A DNA stretch of 10,414 nt from an uncultured Bacteroidales bacterium. GTDB taxonomy: Bacteria > Bacteroidota > Bacteroidia > Bacteroidales > UBA932. A program made the position numbers and the translations under genes. A model generated the notes under the pieces. That model worked only from the letters and a program-made list of their open reading frames with translations, ran no database searches and was not told the origin of the DNA. The stretch covers positions 1-10,414 of the forward strand of contig CAMKTW010000035.1 in assembly GCA_946415795.1 (NCBI GenBank), in the 5' to 3' direction. Positions 6,679 to 10,414 of the stretch are shown here, in pieces. Numbering within the stretch: position 1 is the first letter of the stretch; each line of letters starts with the position of its first letter.

Positions 6679-7644
6679 CTACTTATACTCCAGATAAGGA
6701 ACTATGCGCAGGAAATCCGCTACACGCGCTTTGTATTCTTCCGGATACTTCTGGAAGGAATTAGCATGGACTGCACCGGGAGCGACCCAATACTCTTTAT
6801 AACCATGCTTTTTCGCTTTGTAATTGATCCAAAGGTGGTCGATGGGTACAAAATCATCGGCATCGCCATGAATAAAAAGCATCGGGATGGTGCACTTTTC
6901 AAGCTGCTTGGCTGAAGATGCCTCCCAGAAACCCCATCCGTACCTTTTCTTGGTCACTGCAGATGCACTCTGAAGCACATCCGGCGGTATGAAGGCAAAA
7001 TTCTGCTTGCGGTTATGATTGAACTGGGTTACTACGGACGAGTACCCGCAATCTTCTACAATGCAGCGCACATACTCTGGAAGCGGATCACCGCCGGTCA
7101 TCATCACTGTAGCCCCTCCCATCGAGACGCCGTGCAATACCATGAAATCATCATGGAAGATATTGTGCGCCACCTCAATCCACTTCTCGACGTCAAAGCG
7201 GTCATACCATCCCATCTGGGTATGGTCGCCTTCGGAATAGCCGTGATATTGCAGGTCGGGGAATAGCACATTATAGTTGAAATCGTCACGGTACATACGT
7301 ACAAGATACAGGAACACCATGTGGTTGTCGCCGTAACCGTGCACCACGATGGCGGTACCCTTTGCTTCGGCAGGGTTTTTGGCTGGAACATAGCATGCGT
7401 GTATCTTGAAATTGCGGTAGCCTACGATTGTAGTATCCTTCAACAGTCCTTCTGCCTTTAGGTCATCGTACCATTTGGTACTGCCGGGAAGCAGGGAATC
7501 AGCCTTGTGGCGGCAGCGCTCAATATCATCTGTTCCATGCGGGTTCGGGGTAAGCGCGTAACCGCTCATGAATTTGCCGGCGACACAGCCGCTAATGCAA
7601 AGTGCCGCCGCCAGAAGTGCGGCAAAAGATAAGAGCCTTTTCAT
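6679..7644 (-). CDS. Predicted lipoprotein alpha/beta hydrolase (esterase/lipase-like)
   Basis: This 321-residue protein begins with a lipoprotein signal: a charged start, a hydrophobic core and a lipobox-like ISGC with C20 as the lipid-modified cysteine. It is therefore predicted to be anchored in a membrane, probably the outer one. The alpha/beta hydrolase fold is clear: oxyanion segment VVHGYGDN (100-107), nucleophile elbow GVSMGG with S174, acid HGDADDFVP with D263 (or D264), and H293 in GAVHANS. The complete triad suggests an active serine hydrolase of the COG1073/BEM46-like type. The natural substrate is unknown. Its position directly before glpK and glpF, and 1 nt after an outer membrane barrel gene, suggests it cleaves an ester that yields glycerol, such as an acylglycerol or deacylated lipid (inference). 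A peptidase or another esterase role is possible. Confidence 0.85.
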   Translation of the reverse strand: MKRLLSFAALLAAALCISGCVAGKFMSGYALTPNPHGTDDIERCRHKADSLLPGSTKWYDDLKAEGLLKDTTIVGYRNFKIHACYVPAKNPAEAKGTAIVVHGYGDNHMVFLYLVRMYRDDFNYNVLFPDLQYHGYSEGDHTQMGWYDRFDVEKWIEVAHNIFHDDFMVLHGVSMGGATVMMTGGDPLPEYVRCIVEDCGYSSVVTQFNHNRKQNFAFIPPDVLQSASAVTKKRYGWGFWEASSAKQLEKCTIPMLFIHGDADDFVPIDHLWINYKAKKHGYKEYWVAPGAVHANSFQKYPEEYKARVADFLRIVPYLEYK

Positions 7645-7645
7645 A

Positions 7646-8941
7646 TCAGAAGATATAATTCAGACCTACGTTGATGCCCAGGCCGGCGCCGTCGTTGTTC
7701 TTCCACCCCATCTGCATACCGTCATAGAACGCCTTGCCAAACTCAAAGTTGATATTGAAGTTCTGATTCATAATCACATGAAGGCCTACACCGGCACTCA
7801 TGTGCAGCTTTTCTTTATTGCCGGTATAATATGTAGCCAGCTTTTCCAGCTGCTCTTGACGATATGGCTGCACTACCATACCCATATCAAAGAACGGGTT
7901 GGTTGCCAGGGTCCAGTTCTGGTTGATCCAGCGGAACTTGGCAAAACTCCAGCGCAGCTCTGTATTCATCCAGGCATATCCGTTGCCCTGGAGACGATTG
8001 TTAACGGTACCGCGGAGGGTGCAGGTAGAACCAAGCCCCTCTGTGTTGATCTGCTTCATGTTGATGGCCTGAATGGACTGAAGCATATAGAAAGGTGCGT
8101 TACCTGCAATCAGACCCTGATATGCAAGATGTCCGCCAAATACCAGACGGCCCGGCACCAGGGTAAAGAACTGTTTGAAGTGAGCCGCAAGTTTCAGATA
8201 ACTGTTATCGTGATGGGAGATGATATCGGGAGAACCAAATACATAAAGTTCAAAGTTTGTACCCCGCTGAGGGTTGTTCTCGTGGTCACGGGTGTCGAAT
8301 ACGACTCCCAACTTACCTTCCAGATGCTGGCCGCCGTTCTTTTCAGCCTCGGGGATGATGTCATTCTCTACATAGAGGTCATACAGGGAATGGTCACTTG
8401 CATAATCGAGGTCCTTGTTCACTGCATGGCCGGTGGTGATATTCCAATATGTCAGACCGCCGGCCCAGCCCCAGTTGCTGTCGCCGAACGCTCCCTGGAA
8501 GCAGGTCTGGACACGGAAGATATTACGCTTCATCAGATAGAAACCTGCGCCGTCCACGATGCCGTCAAGGGCGGAGTCATAGAGAGAAGAGGCGCCGTTG
8601 AAGCCGTAAAAGTTGGTGGTCTTGTTGCCGAACCACGATACTGCCGCCGATACACGCAGGCCGGGAATCAGATATTTGCTGTCAAAGAAACTATGTAAGA
8701 CGGTATTGCCTTTTGAATAGCGTGAAACCTCCACATTTGCCTTCCAGACATATTCCGGATATGTGGTTCCGTCCCCATACCAAAAAATGTCAGACAATAC
8801 ACCGTAATGCCATCCTAAATCCGATGAATAGCCGATTGCCGGCAGCGGGCCAAAATTCAGCCCGGTTTTCTTGATTTCTTCCTGTGCGTAAGCAGAAAAG
8901 GCCAAAGCCAGGAACAGTGTTGCGATTAAAAATTTTTTCAT
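7646..8941 (-). CDS. Outer membrane beta-barrel protein, Omp85/BamA-like surface antigen without POTRA domains
   Basis: This 431-residue protein has a classic signal peptide (likely cleavage after AYA, residue 19) and ends in YIF with a terminal phenylalanine, as barrel proteins do. Inside, DTRD...NPQRG (216-227) and the LRG motif at 309-311, followed by a strand NGYAWMNTELRW, resemble the barrel part of Omp85 proteins (the DTRD.P..G segment and the L6 loop RGF-like motif). Only about 15 residues precede the first predicted strands, so there is no room for POTRA domains. Such short barrels are annotated as BamA/TamA family surface antigens in Bacteroidota, with unknown function. The gene starts the unit that continues with the lipoprotein hydrolase (1 nt gap), glpK and glpF. 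It may export the hydrolase or act as a channel; neither is shown. Confidence 0.72.
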   Translation of the reverse strand: MKKFLIATLFLALAFSAYAQEEIKKTGLNFGPLPAIGYSSDLGWHYGVLSDIFWYGDGTTYPEYVWKANVEVSRYSKGNTVLHSFFDSKYLIPGLRVSAAVSWFGNKTTNFYGFNGASSLYDSALDGIVDGAGFYLMKRNIFRVQTCFQGAFGDSNWGWAGGLTYWNITTGHAVNKDLDYASDHSLYDLYVENDIIPEAEKNGGQHLEGKLGVVFDTRDHENNPQRGTNFELYVFGSPDIISHHDNSYLKLAAHFKQFFTLVPGRLVFGGHLAYQGLIAGNAPFYMLQSIQAINMKQINTEGLGSTCTLRGTVNNRLQGNGYAWMNTELRWSFAKFRWINQNWTLATNPFFDMGMVVQPYRQEQLEKLATYYTGNKEKLHMSAGVGLHVIMNQNFNINFEFGKAFYDGMQMGWKNNDGAGLGINVGLNYIF

Positions 8942-8975
8942 TTGTATAGAATCAGATTTGTTTCTCTATACAAAT
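8940..8975. repeat. 11-bp perfect inverted repeat over the omp start codon
   Basis: ATTTGTATAGA (8940-8950) and TCTATACAAAT (8965-8975) are perfect inverted copies separated by 14 nt. The left arm includes the first bases of the omp start codon. The arms overlap a promoter-like TAGATTTG, so the repeat could be an operator for a dimeric regulator, or a leader hairpin that hides the start codon. No U-tract follows either arm, so a terminator is unlikely. Confidence 0.6.
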
Positions 8976-8978
8976 CTA
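8971..8978 (-). promoter_or_regulatory. Candidate -7 promoter element for the omp-hydrolase-glpK-glpF operon
   Basis: Read on the minus strand, TAGATTTG is an exact match to the Bacteroidota -7 consensus TAnnTTTG. It lies 29 nt before the omp start codon, in the 58-nt gap after the wzz-like gene. No good TTTG is seen at the usual -33 distance; the only nearby TTTG copies are too close. The match supports a promoter that separates the glycerol operon from the upstream polysaccharide cluster, although read-through from that cluster is also possible because no terminator is visible in the gap. Confidence 0.4.
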
Positions 8979-8999
8979 CAAAAAAACTTCAAATCTGCA

Positions 9000-10133
9000 T
9001 TATTCCATCCGCTCCTTGATATCTTTTTTAACCTTGAGATAGAAATCTTTTCCCAGTCCATACCAACCACACGCAAGCACACCGCCGGCAAATGCCCATA
9101 ACAATACCTTGCGTTTGCGGCTGTTGGCGGGTTTTTGCGGGAGGACGGCGGGCTGTATAACCGCATAGACAGGCCTCTCCTCCTGAATCCTCGCCTTAGC
9201 CTGCTCCCGCTGCTGCACCATAGAAGAGTATAACTGTCCGGTCAGGTTCGCCTCGGCACGGAGCCGGTCCTTTTCCGAAGCCGCACTCTGCAATATGGCG
9301 CTGCGGTCATAATCGACGGCTGCAGCGAAGGCGGCCTGCGCCTTCACCATATCTAAGCGGGCCTCCTCGGTCAGAATCACATAATACTCATAATCGGCCT
9401 GCGCCTTACTGGTACGATATTCAGTCACATAATCCTGCAGTCTGGAGCAAACTGTGTCGGCCAGTTGCTTTGCCATCAAAGGGTCGTCAAATACCACTCT
9501 TATGGTAGTTACAAAAGTGGTTCTGTCCACCGTCACCTCTATAAAGCGCCGCAAGACATTCACCACCTCAGAAGCAATCTTGGGGAGTTCTGTAGGGTCT
9601 TTCACCCCCGTGTATGGAGCGCTGTATGACTTCTTTGCCAGCAGCGGTTTTATCAGGGATTTCAGGGAAAAACGACGCTTCTTCATACCGTCAAGCCCTG
9701 TTATGTGCTTATACACCGTGGTTTGAACGGGGGCTTTGCCCTCCATTCTATCTTCATAAGAGACATAAGATGTAAGGGGGACATCCAACAGCGCCGCCAG
9801 GAACGGGGTGCTTGAGCAGATATCAGGGAAGATTGTCACATCCATCGCATCGGTGGAACCGGTCATCGGGATAGTGGCAAAACGGCGCATCAATGCAAGG
9901 TTACCCATACTTGAGTTGTTCAGGCTTTGAGATTCAGGCGCAAGCGTGACAGTTACACTCCATAAACGGGACATCCTTAATGCGGCAACTACGCCTATGA
10001 CGGCAAAAACAACCACTATCAGAAGTATCTGCTTCCAGTGTATAAGCAGCCTGATAAATATGTCCATCAGGCCTGTTTCGCCAGCCTCAGCCCTCTCAGA
10101 TTCAGTTGCGGGATTATTCCTTAACTCTTCCAT
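9000..10133 (-). CDS. Wzz-type polysaccharide chain-length determinant / co-polymerase
   Basis: This 377-residue protein has the Wzz (PCP) layout: a short acidic cytosolic N-terminus, a first transmembrane helix at about 35-53, a large periplasmic domain, and a second transmembrane helix at about 343-361 preceded by a proline-containing segment (QPAVLPQKPANS, 327-338). Residues 225-318 are rich in A, E, Q, K and R in a helical, coiled-coil-like pattern, as in the long periplasmic helices of the family. There is no C-terminal tyrosine kinase domain. Such proteins set the length of O-antigen or capsule chains made by Wzy, or help export them. The start codon is 6 nt after the stop of the SLBB export protein, so they form one operon. 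The glycosyltransferases would lie outside the window. Confidence 0.88.
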   Translation of the reverse strand: MEELRNNPATESERAEAGETGLMDIFIRLLIHWKQILLIVVVFAVIGVVAALRMSRLWSVTVTLAPESQSLNNSSMGNLALMRRFATIPMTGSTDAMDVTIFPDICSSTPFLAALLDVPLTSYVSYEDRMEGKAPVQTTVYKHITGLDGMKKRRFSLKSLIKPLLAKKSYSAPYTGVKDPTELPKIASEVVNVLRRFIEVTVDRTTFVTTIRVVFDDPLMAKQLADTVCSRLQDYVTEYRTSKAQADYEYYVILTEEARLDMVKAQAAFAAAVDYDRSAILQSAASEKDRLRAEANLTGQLYSSMVQQREQAKARIQEERPVYAVIQPAVLPQKPANSRKRKVLLWAFAGGVLACGWYGLGKDFYLKVKKDIKERME

Positions 10134-10139
10134 AACTTC

Positions 10140-10414
10140 TTATTTCCTAAGGTATGAAATCATTGTCACAATCATAACGCCAAGTGATGCTGCAGACGAA
10201 GTCATAGAAGCAATGGCTGCGTAGTTGATATCCTTCTTGTCTGACTTGGCCTTCTCAGGAACAAATATTTCGGAGCCTGGGTATATCTTGGTGTTTGGCC
10301 GCAGACGCTTTGCACGTCCGCCCATATATACCACATAGGCATTTCTCCGGTTCGCATTATGGCTGTAGCCACCTGCGGCAGCGATATAATCCTTGGCACG
10401 GAATGAACTGTCGT
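10140..10414 (-). CDS. SLBB-domain polysaccharide export protein, C-terminal fragment
   Basis: The frame enters from the right edge (first whole codon at 10410-10412) and ends at TAA 10140-10142, giving 90 residues. The segment AKDYIAAAGGYS, the following ANRRNAYVVYMGG, and the stretch TKIYPGSEIFVPEK match the pattern of an SLBB domain: DYI..AGG, a strand with G, and a final pGD-I-VP-like motif. SLBB domains occur in Wza-like outer membrane exporters of capsule and exopolysaccharide. The last 30 residues form one hydrophobic helix (YAAIASMTSSAASLGVMIVT) ending in YLRK, a probable membrane anchor. Its place just before the wzz-like gene fits a Wza and Wzz export pair. The N-terminal part is not in the window. 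Confidence 0.85.
   Translation of the reverse strand, partial: DSSFRAKDYIAAAGGYSHNANRRNAYVVYMGGRAKRLRPNTKIYPGSEIFVPEKAKSDKKDINYAAIASMTSSAASLGVMIVTMISYLRK

Noticed and set aside
7568..8698. Long + strand open frame opposite the outer membrane barrel gene
   Set aside because: It has no recognisable motif and spans the junction of two convincing minus-strand genes; the antisense frame is open by composition.
8979..8987. Run of T residues on the minus strand after the wzz-like gene as an intrinsic terminator
   Set aside because: No GC-rich hairpin precedes the T-run, so it does not qualify.

Overview
The window looks like chromosomal DNA from an anaerobic member of the Bacteroidota, most likely the Bacteroidales. 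The evidence is a Porin_O_P-type outer membrane porin, an SLBB and Wzz polysaccharide export pair of the Bacteroidota kind, start codons without a clear Shine-Dalgarno sequence, and promoter elements close to TAnnTTTG. I see no phage, insertion sequence, tRNA, rRNA or CRISPR array. GC content is moderately high for this phylum. I do not name a genus.

Layout. The left edge (+ strand) holds the last codons of glpC (anaerobic glycerol-3-phosphate dehydrogenase subunit C), followed by glpT (glycerol-3-phosphate/phosphate antiporter). Converging on it from the right is a two-gene minus-strand operon: a DASS/SLC13-type dicarboxylate transporter and a Porin_O_P porin. That operon is preceded by a cobalamin (B12) riboswitch at about 4161-4357, with a promoter-like sequence and a plausible expression platform. 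To the right, also on the minus strand, is a tightly packed four-gene run: an Omp85-like outer membrane barrel, a lipoprotein alpha/beta hydrolase, glpK (glycerol kinase) and glpF (glycerol facilitator). It ends in an intrinsic terminator at 4391-4422. At the right edge is the end of a polysaccharide export cluster: the C-terminus of an SLBB-domain protein and a Wzz-type chain-length determinant.

How the genes fit together. Two routes feed glycerol carbon into central metabolism: GlpT with GlpABC for glycerol-3-phosphate, and GlpF with GlpK for free glycerol. The lipoprotein hydrolase and the barrel share the glpKF transcription unit, so they may release or admit glycerol-containing substrates. 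The most interesting point is the B12 riboswitch in front of a dicarboxylate transporter and porin rather than a B12 gene. Many Bacteroidales need B12-dependent methylmalonyl-CoA mutase to turn succinate into propionate and release succinate when B12 is scarce. A transporter and porin induced by B12 limitation would suit a succinate overflow or export system. That physiological reading is inference; the riboswitch and the gene order are read directly from the sequence.
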